NCBI GenBank assembly: GCA_036873135.1
Contig: JAPTYO010000027.1
Span: forward strand, 1,817,195 to 1,881,194
Origin: Clarkia xantiana subsp. parviflora
Lineage: Eukaryota; Streptophyta; Magnoliopsida; Myrtales; Onagraceae
Length of the DNA stretch: 64,000 nt
Direction of reading: 5' to 3'
Shown piece by piece: positions 1-11,590 of the stretch. The notes beneath the pieces were generated by a model that was not told the origin of the DNA, did not search any database, and saw only the letters and a program-made list of their open reading frames with translations. The position numbers and the translations under genes are program-made. How positions within the stretch are numbered: position 1 is the first letter of the stretch; each line of letters starts with the position of its first letter.

Positions 1-1304
1 GACCCCAACCCCCGAGGGTTTGGTATGTCGTTTAGTCCTCTTGTTTTCATTCATCTTTTGTTTTCCCTTTGTAGGTTGGTTTCATGGAAAAACCTATAAG
101 ATGCAGGCGGAGCGTTATGAACACGCCACCGAGTTGAGCAAGAAGAAGGCACCCTTCGGCTCTGCTCCTAAGGTTAAGAAATCTTCCAAGTCAGGGAGAG
201 CTGTAGAGATTTCCAGTATGTTCTTCCTTCCCTTCATTTCCTTTTATGATCTGCTTATAACCGTTCTCATGTTGTTTTCTTTATGTTGCCAGGGTACTCG
301 CCACTGGTCACCGAGCGTGTCGTTTCAGTGAGCAAGAGTTCGAGCCAGTCCAAGTCCAAGGCACGGAAGCCTGACTTTGAGGTCGGGCCCTCGGCTACCA
401 AGAATAAGAAGACTGTGAGAGACTCTCCTTCAAGTGCCCGCTTGCCAACCCCCTCTCGTGACAAAGAGATAGTGGTTGACAAGGTGCCCTCTTTGCTTGA
501 CAAGGGGAAACGACCTGGCGATGGTGATGGGATGTCCATGGATCTTGCTGCCTCTCCTCCATCCCTTGCCCCCCAGCCGAAGGGGCCGAGTCTCAGGTTT
601 CATACTATTTCCTGACTTGTAAATGTATTGTTACTCTTTGTTTGTGGTTCTTTTATAAATTGTTGGGACAGTCCGACTCCCTGCATTGAGTCACAAAGAC
701 TTGGTTCGCCTGACTGACGAGGATATTATTGGAGCTGAGTGGACCCCTTTTGCTGGATTGAAGGAGTATCACTTTGACAGTCATTCTTCATTGGATACCC
801 CCGAGGTTGGGGTTCGTGTCCTGCGTAGTGTTGTTGCTTCTGGAGATTGCATCTCTCATCCCAAGTCTACTAAGGAAACCAGGCGTTTGGTTCAAGGAGT
901 TTTATCTCGATATGCCCCGGTGAGTGGTCTCTTTCTTTACTTTTCTGTTCTATGTAGTTGTTTGTTATGTGACCTGATGTTTGTTTATTATCTCAGGGTA
1001 TGTCTGATATTGTTAACCTTTCTTCCGTTGCACTTGAGTTATCTAAGGAGAACAAGGTACTTGAGGATAGTCAAGTATCCTTGAAGGTTGAGCTTGGCAG
1101 TGCTGGGGGAAAAGCTTGCTTCTCTGACTTGAAGATGCAAGAGCTTCGAGATCAGGTAGCCTCGCTTGAGACTACTATTGCTGATTTGCGTAGAAAGGCT
1201 GATGTTGATTCTTCACTCCATGTTGTGGAGTTGAAGAACATTGAGGAGAAGTGTCGTGCGGAGGAGAGAGTTACTGCAGTGACTGAGTATAAGTCTTCCC
1301 CTGC
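1..1304 (+). pseudogene. Antisense ORF of element A, 5' part (split by the Ty3 insertion)
   Basis: Second half of a gene that runs opposite to element A's gag. It aligns by eye with 42,500-43,997 in element B: a basic, Ser/Lys-rich linker, a domain with an EWTPF motif (EWAPY in B), then a coiled coil. Predicted introns are about 23-74 (short), 216-292, 596-671 and 920-996. The last starts after a Tyr-Ala-Pro codon triplet, at the same place and phase 0 as the intron after Phe-Ala-Pro in element B. The coding run stops at base 1,304, where the Ty3 LTR begins, and resumes in frame at 12,876. The N-terminal half lies left of the window. The family resembles the plant 'putative gypsy type transposon' group; its function is unknown. 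The break makes this copy non-functional. Confidence 0.7.
1300..1304. repeat. Target site duplication of the Ty3 element, left copy (CCTGC)
   Basis: CCTGC lies directly before the left LTR and again directly after the right LTR at 12,871-12,875. Five bases is the usual duplication length for LTR retrotransposons. Confidence 0.95.
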
Positions 1305-2064
1305 TGATGGGTTCCGATGTAATCGTTAGCCCCGTTAACAGCCAATGGACGGCGAGTAGGTCCAGTGGGCCTCGTGAAAAGCCTGGAAGGCCCAAAGGCC
1401 CAGTATGAAGGGTCCCGACTTTAGTGGTCCCGATGTATGAAGCTGAATGCTCCCGACAAGAAGCCTCTGAGTAGGCCCCGATATGCCTTAGTAAAGGCTC
1501 CGATAATAAAGCCCCGCAGAGGCTGGACCTGTCCCGTAGAGACTGAAGGTCCTGGGTGGTGATCTAGAATGAGACAACTCTGGAGTCTCCGACAGGAGTC
1601 GGGACTTGGGATCAGAGGATAAGACCAAGAAACCCGCCTACTAGATAAAGTAGTGGGAGACGGTTAGAAATAAAGATAACTCCCCCGAGATACGCAGGGC
1701 GTGCCCGAGATACGCGGAGTATGGGTAGGATACGCGGAGCGTGGGGCGAGATATATGGAATCCCAACCGAGATATACGGAATCGTGGCGAGATACACGGA
1801 ATCATGGGCACAACGGCCAAGCTTGGTCACAGGTAACTGGGAAACTCCTCCTCCTATATAAGGGAGGAAGTTACCCCAGAAAACGAGACTGGCTAATACG
1901 CATTTAGAATCTTGCTGCCACTCCATTGATCGTATACTCATTTAAGCATCGGAGAGGGATTCTGGGTCACCACCCAGGTCATCCCCTTTTGCAGGATTAC
2001 GCGGAGCCCAGGAGTCCAGAGCATTCCGTCAAGGACGTAACGGAGCTTCGCCCGTGATCCAACA
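1305..2064 (+). repeat. 5' LTR of the Ty3 element
   Basis: 760 bp, TG...CA, nearly identical to 12,111-12,870. A TATATAA box lies at 1,855-1,861, so transcription should start shortly after it. Upstream are short repeats of the type GAGATACGCGGAG (about 1,690-1,800), possibly promoter elements. Confidence 0.95.
1855..1861 (+). promoter_or_regulatory. TATA box in the Ty3 5' LTR
   Basis: TATATAA inside CTCCTATATAAGGG; the same box is in the 3' LTR at 12,661-12,667. It is the only clear TATA box in the LTR and is well placed for the element's genomic RNA. Confidence 0.75.
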
Positions 2065-2083
2065 TTGGCGCCGTCTGTGGGAA
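2065..2083 (+). other. Primer binding site of the Ty3 element
   Basis: TTGGCGCCGTCTGTGGGAA starts right after the LTR. The same TTGGCGCCGTCTG core lies inside the LTRs of elements A and B on the minus strand. I do not name the primer tRNA, since this needs comparison with plant tRNA 3' ends. Confidence 0.8.
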
Positions 2084-2118
2084 GCTTACGAAAAGTCAAG
2101 ATAGCTTCTACCAGATCA

Positions 2119-5100
2119 ATGGCCGGTGGTGGCAAGAAGAAGCAGGTTCAGGCTGGCAGTTCTCGTCCCGCAGGAACTGTGAATTCCCCGTTGCCGGAAC
2201 GTGTTGCTGAACAAGGTGAGAACCCCGCTCTTTCCCAGACAAGGGGGCAGGGTGATGGTTATGAGGTCTCAGTCCGAGACACGGAGATGAACAGGCAGGA
2301 TATCCCGCGTATGGATGAAGATGAGGCTCCCCCAAACCCGGTGGGCTACGGAGGAGAAAGAGTCCCGCGAAGGGAAGAAGGGTCGTCTTCGAACTCGGAG
2401 TTGGCCAAGGCAGTAGCAGATGCTATGCCCATGTTCTTGGCTGCCATGGAGGCCTTGCTGGACAAGAGAGAAGCCGCCAGGAGGGCGGAGGAGTTGCCTC
2501 CGCGAGAAGAATTACCTCCACCCCCCCCCCCCCCCCGAGGGTGGTCCCAGAAGAACAAGAGGTTCAGGAGGTTCCGCCCAGGAGTAAGGGTAAAGAACCA
2601 GCGCACCTGGAGAAATTCGTGGTCGACGGCCCAGGACCGGTGCAAAACAGGACCATTCCCCTGAATGGCCCCATCACCCCCGATCAGGTACTGAAGATCG
2701 TCAACATCTGCATGGGTGACCAGAAACAGATGACATCGGAGTTGAGGGATCGATCCAGCCATCCTTTCTTTCCGCGGCTGTTGGATACGGTCGCCCCGCC
2801 AGGGTTAGGCATCCCAACCATCAAGGAGTACGATGGTGAAGGAGACCCGGTTCGCCATGTTCAGAGACATGTCCAGGCTTGCATGGGAAGGACCTCGAAC
2901 GACGACCTCGTGTGTTCGCTGTTCCCGATTACTCTGGGAGAAAGGGCCATGACTTGGTTTTTCAGCCTCCCGCCAGGATGCATTACGTGCTGGGCGGACA
3001 TGCACGATCGGTTTATCAAACAATATCAAGGTCGGAGGCGCCTTCTGAAGAGTGTAAGGTCCCTGACCCAGGTGGTGCAGAGGCCCGACGAATCGTTGGC
3101 ATATTATTACCAACGATTCACCGCCAGTGCCGCAGAGATCGATGAAGAGATATCGGAGGGAGAGACCATCTGTACTTTCCTGCGGAACTTGAGCGCTCCG
3201 TACGGTTTCGACCTGATGCACAGTGTAGCCGCGAAGGCTGTGTGGAGTATGGAAGCCCTGCAAGCGAGGGTGAAACAGCAAATCGACGTCCAGGAGTCGA
3301 AGATTGCTGCCGGAGAGCTCGATCCCCCGAGGTCGGGAAAAGGAAAGCCATCGTCCAAGCTGTCGGATGATCGCAAAGGGAGCGACAAGTCGGAAGGGAG
3401 TAGAAACCGTGGTCGCCCCGAAAAAAGAGAAGACAAGCGTCCCCCGAGGAAGGACAATCGAGAAGGTCGGGCCGTTCCCATCAATAGCTCGATGACTTCT
3501 GTGTTAGCTGTGATGGACCGACAGGGTCTCGCCCGATACCCTCCAAGAAAAGAAGGCGAATTCCTAGGAGGCCGCCCTGACCGCTACTGTCGCTACCATC
3601 GAGCCAATGGTCACGACACTGAAAACTGTCGGGAGCTGAAAAAGGAAATTGAGAAGCTGATCCAAAAGTGGAAGTTAAAAGAGTTCGTTGGAAGGGGAAG
3701 GTGCCGATCCCGCTCCAAAAGTCGGTCATGGTCCCGCTCCAAATCCCGTGATCGATCCCCAAAGAAGAAGAAGGTTGAGCAAGAAGCCTCAGGTTCGGGT
3801 GCCCGCAAGGAGAGGCGGGGAAATATCAACGTCATCCATGGAGGAATGGCGGCGGGAGGTGATACCTCTGCTTCACGGGAGAACTACGCTTCCCGCATAT
3901 CTGCCGCGGTGGTGTTAGGCAAAAGGTCCCGGTCGTGGACTCTGAAGGAGGAGATGGTGATTTCTTTCTCGGCGGAAGATCTAGTAGGCGTGGAGAGCCC
4001 TCACGACGACGCCTTGGTCGTGACCCTGGATGTGGAAGGATTTGAGATGAAGCGGATCCTGATAGACGGAGGGAGTTCCTCCGACATCCTTTTCATGGAC
4101 GCTCTGGAAGCCATGGGAAAAACGAAAAAGGACCTGACACAGGTGGACTTCCCGATGGTGGGATTCTCTGGTTCCTCCTCTTATCCGTTGGGAATGATTA
4201 CCTTACCAGTGGAGTTTGGTAGTGGCTGGAAGATGGAGAAGCGAAACGTAGATTTCGTCGTAGTGGAGTCTGCGGGGGCATACAACGCTATTATCGGGAG
4301 GACCACTATCAACCCTCTCATGGCAGTCGCCTCGACGGTCCACCAGAAGATGAAGTTCCCGACTGACAACGGGGTCGGAGAGGTCAAGGGCGACCAAGTG
4401 GCGTCGCGAAAATGCTATGTTAACGCTACCCGAAGGAGAAGGAGGGAAACCATGACTGTCCTTCAGACTTATGCCGATCCTCGAGAGGAGTATGGGCGTC
4501 CCGCCCCCATGGAGGATCTGAAGGAGGTTGAGATTGATGGGCCTCAGAGGAAGGTGAAGATCGGGTCTGCTTTGTCGGAAGAAAGAGCCCGAGAACTGAT
4601 CGAGCTTCTGAAGGAGTTTAAGGAGCTGTTTGCCTGGTCCCCGACAGGAATCAGCCCCGACGTGATAGTGCACGAGCTGAAGATAGATCCCGCGATCAAG
4701 CCTATCGCGCAGAGAAGGCGTCCGATGGGCGCGGACAAGAGGATCACGATCCAGCAAGAGGTAGGCAGACTGCTTGACGCTGGATTCATCAAGGAGCTCC
4801 GATTCCAGACCTGGGTTGCTAACCCAGTCCTGGTACGAAAGAGTAACGGGAAGTGGCGGATGTGTGTCGATTTCCGCGACTTGAACAAGGCCTACCCGAA
4901 GGACTGCTACCCGCTTCCGAGGATTGACCAGCTGGTGGATGCCACATCGGGACATGAGCTGCTGAGCTTCATGGATGCCTATTCCGGGTACAACCAGATC
5001 AAAATGGCGAAGGAGGATGCCCCTCATACGGCCTTCTATGCCGACAGTGACGTCTACCATTACGACGTGATGCCTTTCGGATTGATCAATGCTGGAGCAA

Positions 5101-6026
5101 CTTACCAGCGGATGATGAACAAGTTGTTCGGAGATATGCTGGGGAAAACCATGGAGGCGTATGTAGATGACAAGCTGGTGAAGTCCCGACAGGCAGGAGA
5201 CCATGTCCAGAACTTGGCGGCGGCATTTGAGCAGATGAAGTTCCATCAGGTTCTGTTGAACCCCGACAAATGTGCTTTCGGGGTGAACTCGGGGAAATTC
5301 CTAGGGTTCATGGTGAGCCAGAGAGGAATCGAGGTGAACCCTGAGAAGCTGCGAGCAATCGAGGAGATGCAGTCCCCGAAGACTCATCGGGAGGTTCAGG
5401 TGCTGAATGGCTGGTTGGCCGCGATGAATCGCTTCCTATCCAAGGCGAGTGACCGAGCCATGCCATTTTTTGATGTGCTAAGGGCCCACAAGAAGTTCGA
5501 ATGGACCGACAAGTGCGAGGAGGCTTTCCAGGCACTCAAGCAGCACCTCCGTACCCTTCCGCCGTTGGCGAAACCAGTTCCAGGCGAGCCGCTTTATCTC
5601 TATTTGGCTGTTTCCGATGTGGCTGTTAGTTCTGTTTTGATTAAAATTGTCAAGGGCAACCAAGTGCCTATCTATTATGTAAGCAAGGCGTTTGCCAAGT
5701 CTGAAATAAACTATCCCGCTATTGAGAAGTATCTCTTCGCGTTGATTATTGTCGCTCGAAAGCTACGACCTTACTTCCATGCACATGAAGTCACGGTATT
5801 GACTAATCAGCCCCTGAAGCACTTTTTGAACCAACCGGAGGCGTCGGGGAGACTGGTGAAATGGGCCATCGAGCTGACGGAGTTTCGTATTAATTTCGCT
5901 CCGAGAACCGCTATTAAGGGCCAGGCGTTGGCAGATTTTATAGCCGAGTCTACGGCACCCGATCCGGAAGCAACGGGTCCCGCAGAGGGGGCAACCATGG
6001 AGGAAGTCCCGACAACAGAACAATAG
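2119..6026 (+). pseudogene. Ty3 gag-pol: gag, protease, reverse transcriptase, RNase H
   Basis: The first ATG after the primer site is at 2,119. The frame is lost at a run of 16 C (2,521-2,536) and continues in the frame that is open from 2,541 to a TAG at 6,024. Visible parts are a gag capsid-like region (about 2,690-3,300), an Arg/Ser-rich stretch with a C-x2-H-x4-H-x4-C knuckle at 3,588-3,629, an aspartic protease with DGGSS at 4,065, reverse transcriptase with CVDFRDLN and the catalytic YVDD at 5,160-5,171, and a first RNase H up to about 5,960. Gag packages the RNA, protease matures the polyprotein, and RT with RNase H makes the DNA copy. The Lys after YVDD (YVDDKL) is unusual, Met or Ile being common. 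The final TAG is probably a mutated CAG, since the frame stays coding beyond it. Confidence 0.92.
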
Positions 6027-6857
6027 CCAGAACAGCCAAATGAGGAGAATACTTGGGAGATGTACACTGATGGTTCATCGAGTGTAGAAGGATCGGGGGC
6101 ATGATTCATATTGATACCGCCCGGCGGAGGCAAGCCCCTACGATATGCCTTGGCGTTGACGTTCAAAGCCACCAACAATGAAGCAGAATACGAGGCTCTC
6201 ATCACGGGCCTCAAGATTGCCAAGGGTACGGGGGTCGATCATTTAAAAGTGAAGTGCGATGCCAGCTTGGTTGTAAATTAAGTCCAGGGGAATTATGAAG
6301 CCAGGAGCCCGATAATGAAGAAGTATTTGCACGAGGTGCAGACTTTGAAGGGAAGCTTCAAAAGCTTCGATATCGAGGCGATCCCGAGGGAAGAAAATGC
6401 GGAAGCAGATGCCTTAAGCAAGTTTGCTCTGGGAGCGGCCCCCGAGGAGAATCGAAAGGTGCATTTCCTAGAGAAGGTGATTATCTCAGACATAGATCCA
6501 GCGGAGATCTGCGCTATTGAGACAGGATCGGAGGAAGAAGAGAAGCCCACTTGGATGACCCCGATGGTCACATACCTGACTACGGGAGCACTCCCCGATG
6601 ATGAGGTGGCAGCTGTCAGGTTGCGTCGGATTGCGAACAACTACGCGATGGTGGACAACCAGTTATACAAAAAAGGGTATGTAAAACCTTTCCAAAAATG
6701 CGTGGCGGAACCTGACACGAATCAGATCCTGAGGGAGCTACATGAGGGAGTCGCGGCCTGTCATGAAGGGGCCCGATCTCTTGTGCGGAAGGCGCTGAAC
6801 TTGGGCTACTATTGGCCTTCGATGAACAAGGAGGCGACAGCAATGGTCCGATCCTGA
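6027..6857 (+). pseudogene. Ty3 second RNase H-like domain and integrase N-terminus
   Basis: Continues in the frame of the preceding polyprotein. A YTDGSSS motif followed by NNEAEYEAL and EADALSK marks a second RNase H-like domain, a hallmark of Tat elements. The integrase zinc-finger region follows (HEG...CHEG..., then CQRYAP after 6,860). In-frame stops are seen as TGA near 6,102 (a Gly codon in relatives), TAA near 6,279 (probably CAA) and TGA at 6,855 (a Cys codon of the zinc finger). These stops inactivate the copy. Confidence 0.88.
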
Positions 6858-7740
6858 GATGCATGCCAGAGGTACGCTCCAAATATCGTGGCTCCCGCTG
6901 CGGACTTAATGCCCATCAGGAGTGCATGGCCCTTTGCGCAATGGGGGATTGACTTGGTGGGACCTCTTCCCCAAGCGAAAGGTCAGTGCAAGTATTTGCT
7001 CGTGGCCATCGATTACTTCTCAAAGTGGATAGAGGCTAAGGCATTGGCCAGGACGACGGGGCAGCAGATCCTCAAGTTCCTTCAAACTCAGATCATATCC
7101 TGGTATGGGGTCCCTCAAGTATTGATTAGCGAAAACGGCCCTCCGTTCAATGGGACTCAGTTGAAGGAGTACCTGGAGGAGTTGAACATCGAACATCGGA
7201 CCGCTTCAGTCCGCCACGCTCAGACCAATGGCCAGGTAGAATCAGCCAACAAGATCGTGATGGATGGCTTGAAGAAGAGAGTCTATGCCTTGCAGGGCCA
7301 TAGGCTGGATGAGCTCGAGAACGTGCTGTGGGCTGTTAGAACAACACCCAAGCAATCGACAGGAGAAACTCTGTTTGGCCTGGTCTACGGCACGGAGGCA
7401 GTCGCTCCCGTGGAAATAGCGGTGGCGTCCCATCGCGCAAAAGATTACGAGCCTCTGACAAACGAGGAAATGAGACGTCTAGACTTAGACTTGCTCGAGG
7501 AAAATAGGTGGAAAGCTGATGAAGTCCAGGCCCGGATGCGTCTGGCAACAGCCCGATATTATAATCGGCGTGTCAAGTCCCGACAATTCTTCGTGGGAGA
7601 ACTTGTCTGGCGGAGGAACGAGTTCGTTCATCAAGATCGTAGGGATGCCAGCACCCAATGCATACAAGCTAGAGGACCTTGATGGCAAGACGTTGAAGCA
7701 TTCCTTCAGTGGCGAACACTTGAAGAAGTATCATGTTTGA
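6858..7740 (+). pseudogene. Ty3 integrase catalytic core and C-terminus
   Basis: The frame is open from about 6,888 to 7,682. The core has WGIDLVGPLP (first Asp), LISENGPPF (second acidic position) and a TNGQVESAN stretch with the third acidic residue. The second catalytic residue is Glu (codon 7,131-7,133) where integrases have Asp (SDNG), which should harm activity. Near 7,640 the frame shifts; the true C-terminus (NAYKLEDLDGK...) is read in another frame and ends at 7,740. The stretch usually present between the VWRRN and NAYKL motifs seems shortened, so a small deletion is likely. Integrase would join the DNA copy to the genome. Confidence 0.88.
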
Positions 7741-7860
7741 TATTAAGTCGCCGCGAATGGCGCAAGTTGTCTATCAATCCGATGTAAGCAAAGCTTTGAG
7801 TTATTAATAAAAGAAGTTGCTTCCGATCAAATTGTTTTTAGATTTATTCTAACTGTTAGT
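7741..7860 (+). other. Short spacer after Ty3 pol
   Basis: No coding signal. It leads from the end of integrase into the tandem repeats. Confidence 0.4.
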
Positions 7861-8286
7861 AAGACGTCCTGAAGGACGCGACAAAAGCCTTCCGAGGTAT
7901 GATAAAAGCCTTCCGAGGTATGCGTAAGTCGTCTATATGATGCGGCCAAAAGCCTTAACGGGTATGGACAAAAGCCCTACGGGGTACACGTAAGTCGTCT
8001 ATATGATGCAACCAAAAGCCTAGGTACAAAAAGGCCCTAATGGGTCCGCATAAGTCGTCTATATGATGCGGCCAAAAGCCTTAACGGGTACGAAAAAGCC
8101 TTAGCAGGTCCGCGTAAGTCGTCCATATGACGCGGCCAAAAGCCTTAACGGGTATGAAAAGCCTTAACAGGTCTGCGAAAGTCGTCTGACAAAGACGCGA
8201 TAAAAGCCCTTAAAGGGTAAGATTGAAACCGTCAAGAGTTGGCGCGACAAAAGCCCTAAAGGGTGTGAAAATGGCCTTGAAAGGCG
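7861..8286 (+). repeat. Degenerate tandem repeats, type 1, Ty3 element
   Basis: Alternating blocks of AAAAGCCTTAACGGGTATG type and GTAAGTCGTCTATATGATGCGGCC type, about five to seven imperfect copies. They occupy the region between pol and the antisense gene, which is often repeat-rich in Tat elements. Confidence 0.8.
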
Positions 8287-8530
8287 GGGACGAGAAACCT
8301 TAAGTGGTGGAGTCCCGATTTTGGACGAGAAGCCTTAAGTGGTGAAGTCCCGATTTTGGACGAGAAGCCTTAAGTGGTGAAGTCCCGATTTTGGACGAGA
8401 AGCCTTAAGTGGTGAAGTCCCGATTTTGGACGAGAAGCCTTGAGTGGTGAAGTCCCGATTTTGGACGAGAAGCCTTAAGTGGTGAAGTCCCGATTTTGGA
8501 CGAGAAACCTTAGATGGTAAAGTCCCGAGT
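8287..8530 (+). repeat. 35-bp tandem repeat, seven copies, Ty3 element
   Basis: The unit contains GACGAGAAGCCTTAAGTGG and TGAAGTCCCGATTTTG. Copies start at 35-bp spacing (CGAGAA at 8,291, 8,326, 8,361, 8,396, 8,431, 8,466 and 8,501). The copies are almost identical, so expansion is recent. Confidence 0.9.
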
Positions 8531-8735
8531 CAAACGTCGGAAGGACGTATGGAGTCACCTCAAATGGTACATCGGAACGTTCTAAGTAACGAATTCAAAG
8601 CCGCTTTAGATAAGCGCAAACGATTATTGAGACCAAAACAGATGAAAGAAATTCCTTATATAAAGGCTCGAAGGCCTAGGAGTTCAGATACAAAAAACGA
8701 AGGAGAAGGACTACAAGGACTAAAAAGATGTAACA

Positions 8736-11425
8736 TTAGACTTGGTCCTTGTTGGAAGATGGATCCTCAGCAGCCTCGGAGGGAGCGAGGTTTGGAGCAT
8801 CGGAGGGAGCAAGGTTCGGAGGGGCCTGGGCAGAAGGCTCCGTAGCTGGCGGAGTCGGGTCCACGGTAGCGGCCTCTTCACTCTCCGCGGGGAGGTTGAA
8901 GTACTTCTCCGCGACGGGGGCAAGAGTCTCGGACTTCGTGAAGTCAATGGAATCCGCGTAAGCTGTGTAGAGTTCCTCGACAGCGTTGTATAAAACATCC
9001 TCCATCTCGGACTTGCAGAACTCTACAGTAGCCACCTTGAATTCTTCAGAATTCCGATACTCCCCTCGGCCCTGTAGGCGGCCTTCCTCACGACCTTGCA
9101 GGCGGCCCTCCTCGAGGCCTTGAGCCTTGGCCTCTGCGAGGAGATCCGCGAAGACGTTTTTCTCGTGAATGAGCTGCTTCTTCTCCGCCTCATTCCGCTG
9201 CTGATCCACCTGGACCATCTTCCGCTCCCGACGCATGACAGCCTCATGGTCTTGAACCTTCTTAAGCAGACCTGAAGTCATCTCGTCAAGGAGGGTTTTC
9301 TCCTTAGCCATCTTGTTCTTGGCCGCCACTGCCTCGTCGAGCTCCACCTGAAGCTTGGCTAAGGCATCAGGGTCCGACTTAGCTTCAGCCTCCTCCAAGG
9401 CACTCTTCAGAGCCAAGGCGATGGCGAAACAACGCTGCTGGTCCGCGGTTTCCTAAGGCGAAGGGAAAAAGATTGGAATTCGATGATCGAAAGCAGAGAT
9501 AAGGAAGAAAACAAACAAAGGTAAAGTATTACCTCCATCCGACGGACGGCCATAGCTCCTCTTCGATGTCCTCCCGCGACAAGCAAAGCGGCAGTCTCAA
9601 AGCGGGAGGAATTGACCCTGCCAGCAGATGCAGGGCCAAGTCAGGCTGAAGATTATCCCGTCGGATCGAAAACCCGTGGAGGGATTCGATCGGACGCCAG
9701 GGAACCGTCGCCTGGTCGGAGGTGTAGATCTTGTAAACATCATCCATTGGAAGACGAGGGATAACCTCGGCAGCATCGGTGGGAGGAGCTACCTCGGTCG
9801 GAGGAGGCTCAGGAGTAGGAGTGCGGAAAGCAGGAGGAGGACTTTGGGACACGTCCCTCACAACGGGCCTCATGTTCCTTGGCCCCGACCTTCCGCGGGG
9901 AAGCAGCCCCCCTCGTCAGGCTCTTCGACAGAAGGAGAGGCCTCCAAATCAGTCACCCGACGGAACTGAGTATCCGCCGGGACATCCTCCAGCATCAGTT
10001 CTTGCGGAGCCGCAGTCTCCGCTGGAGTGACAGCCTCCGTCGGAGCAGGAGTCTCCGATGGACCTGCGGTGGCAGGACGAATATAGTCAGGAAGAATTCC
10101 GCCAGGACACCAGAGAATTTGACGTTCGACATGCTGGTCTTTCCCTAAGAAGTTGTAATATCCCGCTTTGAGAACGCGGGGGACTTCTCCTTGAAGGATG
10201 TATTTAATTTCCTGAACCCGCGACTCCCGATCAGCGGGGATAAACTCCTTGGGAACTAATTTCTTATATCTTTTAATTGCACGACGAACGCGCTTACCTT
10301 CCTCGACGGTAGTGGCCCCGAAGGCCCGATCTATCTCCTCCCTCCTGGCCTTCTTGGCCCCGACTTGCTCTTCAGTCGGAGGAGCAACAGATAGAGGAGT
10401 GGAAGAGGAAGCGCCTTTCTTCACCAACTTTCGCTTCCGCTTGGAGCCACTCTGGACGGCATCAGTCTCGCCCTGCTTCAGAATGAGATGAGTCAACAGA
10501 GAAGCCTTCTTGGCTGCAAAAGTGAAAAACAAGATGGTTAGAAGTATTACCCAGATGACCAAATCTTTGGAAACAGAGTCAAGGAGTCGGACTCCGATAG
10601 TAATCAAGTCCTTCTCCTGGAGCTTGTTGGCGTCGAGGGGTATGAAGTTGTCTCCCCAACGGTAGAGCTGAACCATCTGGAGAGTGTTGAGGTCATCCTC
10701 AGCGTAGTCTAAGAGCTTGGGGGCAGGGTCCGCCACGACCTCCCATCGAGGCCATGGGACATAGCTGTGTTGGACGAAGAAGTAGTACTTCTTCCATCCG
10801 CTATTGTCAGACCCCGAGTCGCGTATCAGTATCCGATCCTTGTGGAACTTCCAAGTCTCGCTGTCCCAGCCAAAATGTGAAAGTTGTTCCTTTGTCCACT
10901 TGGGGAGTCGGGGGGAGAAGGAGCAAACACCAGCCTTGTTGCACTTCATGTCGTAGAAAGTGCGGAAGAGTAATAGACTGTACGTCCACTGCTGGCGGTG
11001 GCATAGGAGTTGGAAGGCATTCCACACGCGGATGGCGTGTGGAGAGAAGGTACAGGGATGCGTTTTGTAGAAGTTGCACATCTCCACCAAAATCCCGCAG
11101 AAGGGGAACCGAATCCCCGCGCTTATTTGTCCGGCGGAGACGAACACTTCCCCTGCCCGAGGAGGCGTAACGATGTGCTTCCTTCTGATGGCAGACTGAG
11201 ACTCATATGGGAAGCGAGGTTCCCAATCCGAGGTAATACACCCCTCTCTAAGGGCAACCTCATATGAAGCCTCAGAAATCTCATTGACAGCAAATTCGAA
11301 AGTGAAAGGAGCCCTAGCCTCAGAACTAGCTTCGTCTAAAACGGTTGCAAACAAGAAGATTTGAGAAAAGGAGAATAAACAGCAAGTAAACCATGAAAAC
11401 ATAGAAGAAAGTCCTTACCAGACAT
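8736..11425 (-). CDS. Antisense gene of the Ty3 element (predicted spliced, one frameshift)
   Basis: Runs opposite to gag-pol. The predicted start is the ATG at 11,425-11,423, exon 1 is only seven bases, and an intron at 11,418-11,336 (GTAAGG...TTTTAG) joins it to a long exon. The N-terminal half matches 41,665-42,528 of element B by eye (IRFPFC / LRFPYC, then WTYSLLLFRTFY / WDYSIVLFRAFY, then a Lys-Tyr-rich YYFFVQ / QYFFIK block). It continues through a Pro/Thr/Ala-rich linker, a second intron (about 9,532-9,453), a coiled coil rich in Glu/Lys/Ala and a C-terminal domain with EEFKVATVEFCKSEM and an acidic, Pro-rich tail ending at 8,736. A frameshift at a run of six G (plus-strand C run near 9,906) splits the linker. 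Resembles the plant 'putative gypsy type transposon' family; role unknown. Antisense extra ORFs are known in Tat elements. Confidence 0.75.
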
Positions 11426-11580
11426 GATTGGTGATCGGAGAGGGAAAAATGAAGGAAGATCGGAAGGGTTGAAAGCCTTAGATCACTTGAACAGCAGGAA
11501 GACCTTGGAGAAGAAGCTTCGAATGCAAGAATGGCTGAAATCGAGAGAGTGCAGAAGAAGTGAATAATGCCAGGGTTTTG

Positions 11581-11590
11581 GCTTTTATAA
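11581..11590 (-). promoter_or_regulatory. TATA box of the antisense gene
   Basis: On the minus strand TTATAAAAGC lies about 155 bp upstream of the ATG at 11,425. The stretch in between is pyrimidine-rich (TTCTTCT, CTCTC), like many plant 5' leaders. This suggests the antisense gene has its own promoter. Confidence 0.6.

Noticed and set aside
4203..5246. 347-codon minus-strand frame
   Set aside because: Shadow of the Ty3 protease/RT frame; no domain of its own.
10514..10550. Possible intron in the Ty3 antisense gene (GTAATA...TTGCAG)
   Set aside because: Only 37 bases, below the size of plant introns, and the frame is open through it.
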